From Sphingobium sp. 15-1 (lineage in GTDB: Bacteria; Pseudomonadota; Alphaproteobacteria; Sphingomonadales; Sphingomonadaceae), in NCBI RefSeq assembly GCF_013375535.1, contig NZ_JABXJG010000003.1, forward strand, positions 372,001 to 436,000: a stretch of 64,000 nucleotides of DNA. The letters run 5' to 3'. This document shows, piece after piece, positions 49,546-59,046 of the stretch. The notes below the pieces were generated by a model that did not search any database, was not told the DNA's origin, and saw nothing but the letters and a program-made list of their open reading frames with translations. The stretch's first letter is position 1; each line of letters begins with the position of its first letter. Made by a program: the position numbers and the translations under genes.

Positions 49546-51822
49546 ATGCACAACAAAAAAATGAGGGGATTGAAGCGCTTTTCTCTGGCGCTCGGGGCTC
49601 TACTTTCGTCCGCTTCCTATGCGCAATCGCCAGCCGCTCAGGCGCGCACGGCGTCACCCGTCATCGACGGCGCAGCTGATACGGGCACGGAAATCATTGT
49701 CACGGCACAGCGGAGATCGGAGCGGCTGCAAGACACGCCCATCGCCGTGACCGCCGTAACAGCAGAGGTGGCGCAAAATCTTGGGCTGAATCAGATCCAG
49801 GATATCGCCGCGATCGCGCCTAGCGCGAGTTTCACGACGAGCAACAATTTCTTTTCGCCCTATATTCGGGGAATTGGCACTGCCTATGTCTCCATCGGTA
49901 TCGAAGCGCCAGTCGCTATCTATGAGGATGGTGCTTATTTGACTCGCACCCTTTCGGCCAACGAGGTCCTAGGAAATTTCGACGTAGGAAGCATTCAGGT
50001 GCTGCGCGGGCCGCAGGGAACGCTATACGGGCGCAACGCGACCGGCGGCGTGGTTATTATCAATAGTGCTGATCCCGTCGACGAGATCCAAGGTCGAGTG
50101 CGGGGCGAGTTCGGCAATATTGATCATCGCCGCTTGGACGCCATGGTCAACGTGCCGCTTGGTCAAGACCTCGCTCTTCGCGTTACCGGGGGATACAGGC
50201 ACGAAGGCGATTATATGCACAGCATCGTCCCCAACGCCCGGGACATCGGCGGCGGGCGAGCCTATAATGCTCGCGCGAAACTGCGTTGGAGCCCAGGTCG
50301 GGCCAATATCGTGCTTGGTGGGCAATATTATAACACGGCGTTTCGCCTGGGACTTGCTTCTTTAGGCCGAAATGATTCTACCTGTTACGCCTGTACGTTG
50401 GGTCCTGGGGTAGTGCCAGAGCCGCGTGACTTCTACGACTATACGGGAAACCAGACGGTGGCGCCCCTTCGAACCGAATTTTACGGCGCTAACCTGAACA
50501 TGACGTTCGATTTTGATCAATTTGATGTATCAAGCGTCACGACCTATCGTCGCCAGAAAATCAGGGACAGCGTGGGGGATTCTGACAACACGCCAGCACT
50601 CATCTTCGAATTTGGCGTGCCGGAGTCTGGTGGTAAGTCAATTACGCAGGATTTACAGGTATCTTCAAAGCTTGAAGGCCGTTTTAATTATCTTTTCGGC
50701 CTTAGTTATCTGAACGACAATGCCTACTTCGATCCTTGCTTCTTAGGCGCGGCCTTTGGTGGGTTCAGCACCCCAGAAACCGGCGGCTGCTTTACTAATA
50801 CGGCGAAGACTGTGTCTTATGCCGCGTTTCTCGAGACCTATTATGAGGTTTCGGATCAGCTGAAGGTGACGCTTGGCGGGCGTTACACCTATGAGGAGCG
50901 CAGTGCTTCCGGGAACACGAATGCAGTGCTCGGGACCCTGTTCGGCGCTGGAGGTGCTTTTTCATTCAAGCTGAGGGAGGCACAGCGTGCTTTCACACCT
51001 CGGTTTGTGTTGGCTTGGGACAATGGCCCCACCAACATCTACTACAGCTATACCCGTGGATTCAAAGCCGGCGGGTTTTCGGGACCGTTGGTGTTCCCGG
51101 CGGCCGCAATCAAGCCGGAGAAGATTTTTAGCCACGAAGTCGGTATCAAGCAGTCCATGTGGGATCACCGACTGCGCCTGAACGTCGCCGCCTTCTATTT
51201 CAAAAACAAGAATCAGCAGGTGCAGACACTCGATCCCCAGACGAGCAGTGCAACGGCGGAGAATGCAGGCGCTTTGGAAAATTACGGTGTCGAAGTCGAA
51301 GCGCAGGCGACACCGCTGGATGGGTTGAACATCGGTCTTAGTGGCGCATGGCAGCACGCGCGCTACAAACCATTCAGGAACGCCGCGGTCATCTGTTTCG
51401 ATCCTACCGGCACGGCTGACCCCACCACACCCGGCTCCACGCTCTATTCTTGCTCTCGCGACCTGACGGGAACTGCGCCACCGCATGCACCTAACTGGTC
51501 GGGATCTTTCCACGCCAGTTATAAATTTGCTGTAGCGTCCTGGATCGCATCACTTTCGGGCATTGCGGAGTATCGCGGTCCGATCAACTATTTCTCGGGC
51601 GCAGGCGGCGATCTGGGATATGATCGGTCTGGAAGGCGAATACTGGTTAATGCTTCCGGTTATGTCAGCCCTCCCGGCGAAAATCTGAAGATCGGCTTCT
51701 ACGCGAACAACCTCTTCAACAAAAAATATGCGGACTATCGGCAGACGGCCGCGCCGTGGGGTACAAGCTACACCCCTGGCCGTCCGCGCTCCTACGGCCT
51801 GCGGTTGGAGTATAGCTACTGA
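49546..51822 (+). CDS. TonB-dependent outer-membrane receptor 1
   Basis: A 758-residue TonB-dependent receptor. A signal peptide ends near residue 27 (LGALLSSASYAQS), followed by TEIIVTAQRRSERLQDTPIA (plug start), FDVGSIQVLRGPQGTLYGRN and the beta-barrel with the C-terminal LRLEYSY ending in an aromatic residue, as needed for outer-membrane insertion. It should import a large or hydrophobic substrate using TonB energy. A CYAC pair (extracellular loop) and a CFDPTGT ... LYSCS pair are shared with receptor 2. The start ATG lies 11 codons before the hydrophobic core. Hairpin 51833-51864 follows. Confidence 0.95.
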   Translation: MHNKKMRGLKRFSLALGALLSSASYAQSPAAQARTASPVIDGAADTGTEIIVTAQRRSERLQDTPIAVTAVTAEVAQNLGLNQIQDIAAIAPSASFTTSNNFFSPYIRGIGTAYVSIGIEAPVAIYEDGAYLTRTLSANEVLGNFDVGSIQVLRGPQGTLYGRNATGGVVIINSADPVDEIQGRVRGEFGNIDHRRLDAMVNVPLGQDLALRVTGGYRHEGDYMHSIVPNARDIGGGRAYNARAKLRWSPGRANIVLGGQYYNTAFRLGLASLGRNDSTCYACTLGPGVVPEPRDFYDYTGNQTVAPLRTEFYGANLNMTFDFDQFDVSSVTTYRRQKIRDSVGDSDNTPALIFEFGVPESGGKSITQDLQVSSKLEGRFNYLFGLSYLNDNAYFDPCFLGAAFGGFSTPETGGCFTNTAKTVSYAAFLETYYEVSDQLKVTLGGRYTYEERSASGNTNAVLGTLFGAGGAFSFKLREAQRAFTPRFVLAWDNGPTNIYYSYTRGFKAGGFSGPLVFPAAAIKPEKIFSHEVGIKQSMWDHRLRLNVAAFYFKNKNQQVQTLDPQTSSATAENAGALENYGVEVEAQATPLDGLNIGLSGAWQHARYKPFRNAAVICFDPTGTADPTTPGSTLYSCSRDLTGTAPPHAPNWSGSFHASYKFAVASWIASLSGIAEYRGPINYFSGAGGDLGYDRSGRRILVNASGYVSPPGENLKIGFYANNLFNKKYADYRQTAAPWGTSYTPGRPRSYGLRLEYSY

Positions 51823-51832
51823 AGATAGCGAA

Positions 51833-51864
51833 GGAGGGAGCGTCGACTTGCCGACGGTCCCTCC
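51833..51864 (+). terminator. Hairpin after TonB receptor 1
   Basis: GGAGGGAGCGTCG and CGACGGTCCCTCC pair over 13 bases with one mismatch around a short loop, 10 bases past the stop. No T-run follows. Confidence 0.6.
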
Positions 51865-51994
51865 TCGCACCTATGGCACATCTAGGGCGTTATCTCTTGG
51901 GGCCAGACTTCGGCGTAGTGCCAAGAAATTAGAATAGGCCAAGCGACAACGACAGTGAGCTTCGGCACGGTCGGCGCTTCTGTGCCGGAATAAT

Positions 51995-53100
51995 GAGACC
52001 TGTGCGCGGGTGGGCGTAGAGCTATGAAATCGCGTAGATATTTGGTGATTTATCGATCCGGCCTGCGATCTGCGGTCGGAGGCGATATCATGCTGGAGCC
52101 GAGAGAATATTCATCGTGCGCTTGAGGTTGTAGGCGATGGCGGTGAGGTGGACTTGGACGGCGGCTTTGGCGAGACCTCGCCATCGCATTCGACGCAGGC
52201 CATAGCATCGCTTCCATGTACCGAAGATCTTCTCGATGCGGGCGCGCATGCGATGGATCGGTTGATTCCATTCATGGAGCTTGCGCAGCGTTTCAGCTTC
52301 GTCGCGGCCCCACATGCCGGTGGCGACGATCCGGGGAGTGCCGCCCTTTGCCAGCACGGCATCACAAAAGTGATTGCCGCGATAGGCGCTGTCGGCAAAC
52401 ACCTCACCGGGATTGTCGGGCAAGGCTTGGGGACCTGCTTTGCCGTCATTGATATTTGCCGGTGTGATGGACACTTCCTCGACCAACGCGGTAGCGGCAT
52501 CGGCGCCCACGTGGGCCTTGAAGCCGTGAACAGCCCGTTTTCTTTTGTGCTTCATCCAGCGCGCATCATCATCGTCTTCACTGGCCGAGGCAATGATGGT
52601 GGCATCGACCAGTGTACCGGTCTTGACCGTCACCGCTTTGGCCTTGAGCTGCATGGTCACGGTTTCAAACAGCGATCGGTCCAGTTGGTGCGCGACCAGC
52701 AGCCGACGGAATCTGACAAACGCGGTACGCTCGGGCGTCGCCTCATTCGCGGAAAACCCACAGAAGCGGCGAAAAGAGGCCCGGTCGTCCAAGGCCTCAG
52801 CCAGCTTCACATCGGACAGATCATACCAGATCGACAACAGGAGCGCTTTGAATATTGCCAGAGGCGGCCAGGCGGGTTCACCTTTGGAGGCCGGATAAAG
52901 CGGATCGAGAAGAACCGTGACCGCGCGCCAATCAATCAGCGATACAAGCGCGTCCAGGGATGACGTCGTCCTCTCGGACCCTGAAAACCCAAACCGCTCC
53001 TGCCCAATTGAACGCTGCGCCACGGCCACTCTCCTCATTGGAAAGCCCATAGAATCAGCAATTCACGCGCCTGTCTACGCCCACCCGCGCACAGGTCTCC
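51995..53100 (-). mobile_element. IS5-family insertion sequence, complete
   Basis: A 1.1-kb element bounded by 26-base inverted repeats, identical at 51995-52020 and 53074-53099 (each reading GAGACCTGTGCGCGGGTGGG inward). ATAAT occurs directly outside both ends (51990-51994 and 53101-53105), a likely target duplication. It carries one intact transposase gene. Confidence 0.85.
52088..53050 (-). CDS. IS5-family transposase
   Basis: A 320-residue DDE transposase of the IS5 family. The N-terminal domain has GEPAWPPLAIFKALLLSIWY and LAEALDDRASFRRFCGFS; the catalytic core has LVDATIIAS (first Asp), FADSAYRGN (second Asp) and RIEKIFGTWKR (Glu with R-x-x-x-E-x-x-F-x-x-x-K). The frame is full length and uninterrupted, so the element may still be active. 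Confidence 0.93.
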   Translation of the reverse strand: MGFPMRRVAVAQRSIGQERFGFSGSERTTSSLDALVSLIDWRAVTVLLDPLYPASKGEPAWPPLAIFKALLLSIWYDLSDVKLAEALDDRASFRRFCGFSANEATPERTAFVRFRRLLVAHQLDRSLFETVTMQLKAKAVTVKTGTLVDATIIASASEDDDDARWMKHKRKRAVHGFKAHVGADAATALVEEVSITPANINDGKAGPQALPDNPGEVFADSAYRGNHFCDAVLAKGGTPRIVATGMWGRDEAETLRKLHEWNQPIHRMRARIEKIFGTWKRCYGLRRMRWRGLAKAAVQVHLTAIAYNLKRTMNILSAPA

Positions 53101-53192
53101 ATAATACCAGCGCGCGCTGAGGCTGACTCACATGAAGGATTCCCAAACGGCTGATGATCTGATTCGATGTTGCAGGCACATGGAGGCTTGCA

Positions 53193-54144
53193 ATGGCGGC
53201 AGCGATAGGCGTTCGATCTGACTATACATCGGAGGATTTGCGTCGGTTTGCACGACAAAGTGGTGATGTTGATCAGGTTCGGCGGCTGTTGGCGGTGGCC
53301 GTGATCCTGGACGGCGGGAGCCGGAGCGAAGCGGCGAAGGTTGCCGGCGTCACTCTGCAGATCGTGCGCGACTGGGTACTACGGTTCAACGCGCGTGGTC
53401 CCGATGGTCTGGCGACGCGCAAGGCGCCGGGGCGGGCCTCGATCCTGAACGACGAGCAGCGCGCCCGGCTTGCAGCACAAGTCGAAACCGGGCCGATCCC
53501 TGCCGCGCATGGCGTGGTGCGCTGGCGACTGTGCGACCTGGCGCAGTGGATCCGGGACGAGTTCGAACTGTCGGTTACGCGCCACACCCTTGGCCGTGAA
53601 CTTCGCGCGATGGGCTACCGCAAGCTCTCGGCGCGGCCACGCCATCGGGGCCAGAATGGCGATGACATTGCCGATTTTAAAAAAGCTTTGCCGCCCGTCT
53701 GGCGCAGATCAGGCGGCGGCTCCCGAGAGGAACGTCGATAGAGCTGTGGTGGCAGGACGAGGCCCGCGTCGGCCAGCAAACCAAGCTCACCCGGCGTTGG
53801 GCCAGGCGCGGCACCCGCCCCTCGGCGCCCAAGGATCAGCGACGAGCCTCGGCTTGGCTCTTCGGCGCGATCCGCCCCGCTGAAGGCAAGGCCGCCGGCA
53901 TCGTCATGCCCCGCTGTAACAGCGAGGCCATGAGCATGCACCTCGAGGAAATCGCCTTCCATGTCGCGCCGGGCGCGCATGCCGTGCTCATCCTTGATCA
54001 GGCCGGATGGCACGGCTCCGCCGAACTGGTCGTGCCTCCCAACATCACCCTGATGCCGCTGCCCCCCAGGCGCCCCGAGCTCAACCCAGTCGAGAACGTA
54101 TGGCAGTTCATGCGCGACAACTGGCTGTCGAACCGCATCTCCAT
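53193..54144 (+). pseudogene. IS630-family transposase, frameshifted and 3'-truncated
   Basis: The first part (MAAAIGVRSDYTSEDLRRFA, helix-turn-helix VTLQIVRDWVLRFNARG) runs in one frame to about 53684. At a run of six A (53679-53684) the homology moves to the -1 frame: SFAARLAQIRRRLPRG, LWWQDEARVGQQ (first Asp), ILDQAGWH (second Asp), NPVENVWQFMRDNWLSNRI (Glu). After WLSNRI the usual 40 or so C-terminal residues are replaced by unrelated sequence. The A-run could be a programmed -1 site, as in some IS elements, but the missing end argues for decay. Confidence 0.82.
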
Positions 54145-54621
54145 CGCGCGCTGCCAGTTTCAGATTTTGTTTCTGTTCTTCACGGTGGCGGAGCAAAATG
54201 GCCAAACCCTTGCGCGGGTCGTCGCCTCGGTGGAGCGATACGGTGGCTGTGAGGGACGGGGGGCACCAGCGTTCCGCCGGCGATCTGAAGCTTGGCCGGC
54301 CTTGCCGCGAAAGCCTGGGCAACGCCTAGTTTGGCAATGTCACCCGATCTCCAACGAGCGGTATATTACTGGGAAGATCTGATCGATGGCTTCGATACGA
54401 TGGGCATCCACCGGACCCGCCGTGCCGGCAGCGCTCGAGACATAAGCAGCTCAGGCTGCACATAGCTCGCGACGGGCTAGCAGCAGCTCTCCAGATAGGG
54501 GTCCAATGATACCAGGCTTATTTTAGCCATGCTGAGAGAGGGTAGAACAGCAAGGGATATTGTCTCGTCTGTTTCGAGAAGCCCGTCTACGTTTCCTGGG
54601 GAAGCCGTGCGACAAACTCAC
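54145..54621. other. Decayed region after IS630
   Basis: No supported gene. A 43-codon frame at 54337-54468 begins MSPDLQRAVYYWEDLIDGFD and might be the degenerate start of a MaoC-type hydratase (family pattern Y-W-E-D-L-x-x-G), but nothing else of that family follows. The rest is unassigned. Confidence 0.25.
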
Positions 54622-54660
54622 TTGACTTGCCGCTGGAAATGCTGATAATAGGACCTATTA
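54622..54660 (+). promoter_or_regulatory. Strong sigma70-like promoter with overlapping operator
   Basis: TTGACT (54622-54627), 16 bases, GATAAT (54644-54649). A perfect odd palindrome TAATAGG-A-CCTATTA (54646-54660) overlaps the -10 and likely start point, which is the classic place for a repressor. The core TAGGACCTA is shared with 6567. It points to TonB receptor 2 or to the decayed gene in between. Confidence 0.55.
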
Positions 54661-54771
54661 CCTACATGCGAATTGGTATAAAGATACTATCTGCCGCCGC
54701 GTATCGACCTTTTTAACAGGTCGCCGCGCTCCACGCGCAGCAATGGGACTAGCGGGAATTTACCCGACCAG

Positions 54772-54964
54772 GAGGATTGTTTTGGAAAGGCGAAGCGAAT
54801 TGCGATCGGATTGGGCGCCGTGCTTTCCGGGATTTACGCAGGGTTCGCACCAACCTTAGCAGCTGGCCCTCTTGTAAGCCGGGTTATCTGCGCAGGGGCT
54901 GTCTCCGCCTCTGGGGTCAGGCGACCCCAGCTGCCACGGTGGAAGCGGTTCCGCGAAAACTGTT
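54772..54964 (+). pseudogene. Signal-peptide remnant of a lost secreted or receptor protein
   Basis: After CCAGGAGG one frame reads KAKRIAIGLGAVLSGIYAGF then APTLAAG, a textbook signal peptide with basic start, hydrophobic core and A-x-A cleavage site. There is no ATG in phase after the ribosome site (the bases read GATTGTTTTGGA), and the frame degenerates and stops by 54964. It looks like the dead 5' end of an exported protein, possibly another TonB receptor, between the promoter at 54622 and receptor 2. Confidence 0.45.
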
Positions 54965-55188
54965 AGCGAAGAGGCGTGGTGCGAGGTTGAGCAGCGAACT
55001 TCGGAGTGGACGCAAAGAGAGCCGACATGACGCGCGTAGCACGGAGTTTTGTTGTTGAGCCGTTAACATGGCTCACTGTTGCAAGTGATGCGGAGGCGTC
55101 AACGCCACGCGAAGCAGCCATAATCCTGCACTATGCTTGGGTTACTATCAACTAACTGCGACATCGGAATATAAAGGGGAGTGATAAT

Positions 55189-57438
55189 ATGAAAAGCAAC
55201 TTGAAATTCGCGCTTCTGGTTTGTGCATCGGGCCTCGTTTTTGCGGCCAGCGCCTTGCCTGCTTACGCACAAGGGGTCGCTTCGGCGGAAGGCTCCGGGG
55301 CAGAAAATGCGGCGCCCTCAACGGGCGACATCATCGTCACGGCCCAGCGCCGGTCCGAACGCCTCCGGGATGTTCCCATTGCTATAACGGCTATATCGGC
55401 GGAATCAGCGACGCAACTTGGCCTCCGCAACTTACGAGATCTCAAGCTAGTGGTTCCCAACGTGGATTTCGGGATCACAAGTGGATTTCTTGCACTGTCC
55501 ATGCGCGGTATCGGTTCCCCTGTAGCCAATCCCGGACTCGAAGCACCCGTGTCGATCTATGTCGATAACGTCTATCTGGCGCGGACTGGAGGCCTTAACC
55601 AGCTGCTCGATGTCGTCGACGCCGGCACGTTAGAGGTTCTTCGTGGTCCCCAGGGTACCCTTTACGGCAGAAACGCAACGGGAGGTGTCCTCCGTATATC
55701 CAGCGCCCAGCCGACCAACAATTTCGAAGGCCGCATTCTTGGCGAATATGGCCGTTTTGATCACAAGCAACTGGAAGCCATGCTGAACGTCCCCTTGACG
55801 GATACTTTGGCTGTGCGCTTCGCGGGTCGCTATGCGAAAGAAGACGGCTATGTGACCAACATCTTCAACGGGAACAAGCTTGGCGCAACCAATAACTACA
55901 CGGCCCGCGCCCGGCTCAAATGGGATCCAAGCGAGACCGTCAGCGTTACGGGGGGCGTTGAGTGGCAGCGCAGCAGAGCTCGGACCTTCGTAGGAGCGCT
56001 GGCTGAAGGCGCGCCCACCTGCTATGTTTGCCTGCGAAGTCCGGTTACCGTGCCGGGTCCCTTTGAGGCAAATCAGGATACGGATATTCCTTATTACAAC
56101 CGGATGTTCCGGGCCGACCTGCGTATCAACGTTGAGCTTGGTAACTTCGACCTGACCAGCACGACCGGCTACTTCAATAATTTCAGCCGTCAGTTGGCCG
56201 AAGCCGACACGACGCCCGTCGCTGCTTTCAACTTCCTCGTATCTGGCAATGGTGGCAAAAGTTATTCACAGGAACTTCAGCTCGCCTCGAACCTGGACGG
56301 CCCGCTAAATTTCGTGGTCGGCGGGAACTATTACGTCGATAAGCCTTACATCAACATCGCCTTGGCTGGTTCTGATTATGGTGTTGGTCCTCTCGATGAG
56401 TTCACCTTCCGCAACAGCAACTCCGTGAAGACGACCTCGAAATCGGCGTTCCTCGAGGCGTACTATAAGTTCAACGATCGGATAAAAGCGACGGTTGGCG
56501 GCCGCTATACCAGTGATCGGCGCGTACTGAACGTGAGCAATGGTCCCGGCTTCATAGGTTTTGGTGCCGCCCCAAGTTATACGCGCAGCGCAACCTTCAA
56601 CGCCTTTACGCCCCGCTTTGTCCTCGCTTGGGAGAATGGTGACACCAACGTATATTACAGTTACACTCGCGGTTTCAAAGCCGGTGGTTTCAACACTCCG
56701 GCGCCTTTTCCTCCCGCTCCCATCCGTCCCGAGAAGGTATTCAGCCACGAAATTGGCGTGAAGAATAGTGCTTTTGATGGAAAGCTGCGATCCAGTCTCG
56801 CGGTCTTCTACTATAAGAACAAGGGCCTGCAGCAATCGGTGATCGATGCCCAGAGCGGCGGCACAAGCACGACAAATGCCGGCTCGGCCGAAGGCTATGG
56901 CGTGGAATTGGAGCTCAATGCTACGCCGATGGATGGCCTCAACCTCGGCGGGTCGGCAGCGTATCTCCATGCCACCTATTCGGATTACAGGAACGCATCG
57001 ATCATCTGTTTCGATCCTACCGGTACGTCCAATCCTGCAGCTCCCGGCGCAACGCTCTACAGCTGCTCGACTGACCTGACCGGCACCACTTTGCCACATG
57101 CGCCCCGCTTCACGGCGTCGCTCAATGCCAGCTACACCTTCGCGGTGGCCGACTGGACCGCGAACTTGGCGGGCGTGATGCAGTACCGCTCCAAGTTCCT
57201 GTTCTATCCGGGGGCTAGTGGCGAGGCGCAGTTCGACAAGGAAGCGGGATATGCGGTCGTCAACTTCTCGGGCTATGTCAGCCCGCCTAGCATGGACAAG
57301 TTGCGTGTGGGCTTCTACTTGGACAACGCATTCAACAAGGATTACGCAATTCTGAAAACCACTTTCCAGCCCTATGCCTTGATACGCGATGCGGCCAAGC
57401 CGCGCACTTACGGTATTCGTGCCGAGTATAGCTTCTAA
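55189..57438 (+). CDS. TonB-dependent outer-membrane receptor 2
   Basis: A 749-residue TonB-dependent receptor, paralogous to receptor 1. Signal peptide MKSNLKFALLVCASGLVFAA cut after PAYAQ; plug start GDIIVTAQRRSERLRDVPIA; LEVLRGPQGTLYGRNATGG; barrel ending in IRAEYSF. TCYVC and CFDPTGT ... LYSCS repeat the cysteine pairs of receptor 1. AAGGGGAG lies 7 bases before the ATG. A good Rho-independent terminator follows. The close match of the extracellular cysteine loops suggests similar ligands for both receptors. Confidence 0.95.
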   Translation: MKSNLKFALLVCASGLVFAASALPAYAQGVASAEGSGAENAAPSTGDIIVTAQRRSERLRDVPIAITAISAESATQLGLRNLRDLKLVVPNVDFGITSGFLALSMRGIGSPVANPGLEAPVSIYVDNVYLARTGGLNQLLDVVDAGTLEVLRGPQGTLYGRNATGGVLRISSAQPTNNFEGRILGEYGRFDHKQLEAMLNVPLTDTLAVRFAGRYAKEDGYVTNIFNGNKLGATNNYTARARLKWDPSETVSVTGGVEWQRSRARTFVGALAEGAPTCYVCLRSPVTVPGPFEANQDTDIPYYNRMFRADLRINVELGNFDLTSTTGYFNNFSRQLAEADTTPVAAFNFLVSGNGGKSYSQELQLASNLDGPLNFVVGGNYYVDKPYINIALAGSDYGVGPLDEFTFRNSNSVKTTSKSAFLEAYYKFNDRIKATVGGRYTSDRRVLNVSNGPGFIGFGAAPSYTRSATFNAFTPRFVLAWENGDTNVYYSYTRGFKAGGFNTPAPFPPAPIRPEKVFSHEIGVKNSAFDGKLRSSLAVFYYKNKGLQQSVIDAQSGGTSTTNAGSAEGYGVELELNATPMDGLNLGGSAAYLHATYSDYRNASIICFDPTGTSNPAAPGATLYSCSTDLTGTTLPHAPRFTASLNASYTFAVADWTANLAGVMQYRSKFLFYPGASGEAQFDKEAGYAVVNFSGYVSPPSMDKLRVGFYLDNAFNKDYAILKTTFQPYALIRDAAKPRTYGIRAEYSF

Positions 57439-57446
57439 TTCTAGAC

Positions 57447-57485
57447 GGGAGCCGCCAGCGTTTTAGCGCCGGCGGCTCTCCTTTT
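57447..57485 (+). terminator. Rho-independent terminator after TonB receptor 2
   Basis: Stem GAGCCGCCAGCG / CGCCGGCGGCTC (12 bases, one mismatch), loop TTTTAG, then CTCCTTTT. It is 11 bases past the stop. Confidence 0.8.
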
Positions 57486-57626
57486 ACGCATTGGAAGCTT
57501 TCAGAACAAAGCGGGCAAGGCGATGTCCGACGCATCGACGATCCGGTTAGCTCGCCTTGAAAGATGTCGAATACCATGCCTACCGCTGGGCGCGGCCAAG
57601 AGTCAGGCTATAATTGCGAGGGATCG

Positions 57627-58802
57627 ATGACGTTTGACGGAACTACTGGATCGGCTTCCTCATCAGGCCAGGTCAATGGGACCGTTGCTCCGGGCTACGA
57701 TGCTGTGCGTGCCGCTTTCGAAGATAATCTCGCGTCCGGCCTCGAAATCGGGGCCTCCTTTGCGGTCTATCGCGGGGGCAGGGCGGTGGTGGATTTATGG
57801 GGTGGCCAGGCAGTCGGAGGTGCTGGCAATATCGCCGAGGACACGCTCTACGGCATTTTCTCTGCGACCAAGGGGGCGACCGCGATTTGCATCGCAATGC
57901 TGGTGGACCGGGGCAAGCTTGATTACGAAGCGCCGTTATCGTCCTACTGGCCTGAATTCGCAGCGGGCGGCAAAGCTGCGATTACCGTGGGCGAAATGAT
58001 GTCGCACCAAGCCGGGCTGACCGGTCCGCATGCGCCCGTGACGTTGCAGGACTTTATCGATCATGACTCGGTAGCCGAGCTGCTGGCGGCGCAAACCCCC
58101 TGCTTCCGGCCGGGGCTTTTTGGCTATCACGCACTGACCTTCGGCGTCCTTGCGGACGAGCTAGTCCGGCGGGTGGACGGACGCGCCTTGGGGCACTTCT
58201 TCGAAGAGGAGGTGAGGAGCGAATTAGAGATCGACGTTTTCCTCGGCCTGCCGCTCGAGCAGGACCACCGCTATACGACCATCGTGTCGGCCATGGACGA
58301 TAGCACGATGTTCTACGATTGTCCCAATCCGAGTGCTTTGCAGGCTATGGGGAACCCCCCCATCATTCCCGAATGGCCCAACGATCGGATCTGGCGGGAA
58401 GGAGGCATACCTGCTGGCGGCGGGGTAGCCAGCGCACGTGGCCTCGCTGCTCTTTATGACGCGCTTTTGAGCGATAACGGGCCCAAGCTTATCAGCCCAT
58501 CCGCGCTGAAACAGGCCACGCGCGAGCGGGTCGCAGGAATCGACCAGTGCTTTGGCGGCGTCAACCGATATGCCGCGGGCTTCAGCTTGAATGTCGGGAC
58601 CATGGGATCGAACCCGGCGTCGTTTGGGCATGCGGGCTTTGGCGGAAGTATGGCCTTTGCCGATCCGACCCGCAGACTTGGCGTCGGCTACACGACGAAT
58701 CAGATGTTGAATCCCGACTGGCAGGCGGCCGATCCGCGTCTCACATCGCTCTTGCGAGCGCTATACAAAGCGGAGGCAGTTATCGGTAGCAGCCGGGTAT
58801 AG
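57627..58802 (+). CDS. Serine hydrolase, beta-lactamase/esterase EstB-like
   Basis: A 391-residue class-C beta-lactamase-fold hydrolase. The nucleophile motif S-x-x-K is S79-A-T-K82 in GIFSATKGATA; LMSHQAGL-like EMMSHQAGLTG and FGYHALTFGVLADELVRR (Tyr of the Y-x-x motif) follow; the third motif near the C-terminus is FGHAGFGG. No signal peptide, so probably a cytoplasmic carboxylesterase or lactonase rather than a penicillin-degrading enzyme. ATG 57627 has GCGAGGG upstream; an ATG at 57564 is possible. It lies between receptor 2 and a kinase-like gene in the same direction and may hydrolyse an ester or lactone of the imported substrate. Confidence 0.9.
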   Translation: MTFDGTTGSASSSGQVNGTVAPGYDAVRAAFEDNLASGLEIGASFAVYRGGRAVVDLWGGQAVGGAGNIAEDTLYGIFSATKGATAICIAMLVDRGKLDYEAPLSSYWPEFAAGGKAAITVGEMMSHQAGLTGPHAPVTLQDFIDHDSVAELLAAQTPCFRPGLFGYHALTFGVLADELVRRVDGRALGHFFEEEVRSELEIDVFLGLPLEQDHRYTTIVSAMDDSTMFYDCPNPSALQAMGNPPIIPEWPNDRIWREGGIPAGGGVASARGLAALYDALLSDNGPKLISPSALKQATRERVAGIDQCFGGVNRYAAGFSLNVGTMGSNPASFGHAGFGGSMAFADPTRRLGVGYTTNQMLNPDWQAADPRLTSLLRALYKAEAVIGSSRV

Positions 58803-59046
58803 TCGACGGTGACGGAAAGTCAGCCTGTGGCAGATATTTACTCTCCTGCGCTTATCAACAGCTCCTGGGCGAGGCAATTTGGTGTGCGGGTCGGACCGCG
58901 TGCGACCGTCGAGCTAGGCAGCGGGAATCTGCGCATTTACAAGTGAGGAAAGTGCTCGCCGCTAGCGTGGGACGGAGCCAAGCCCTCAGCCCACCGATGC
59001 CGAATAACAGCTGATAAGGTTGACAACGAATATCTGGAGAGAATCG

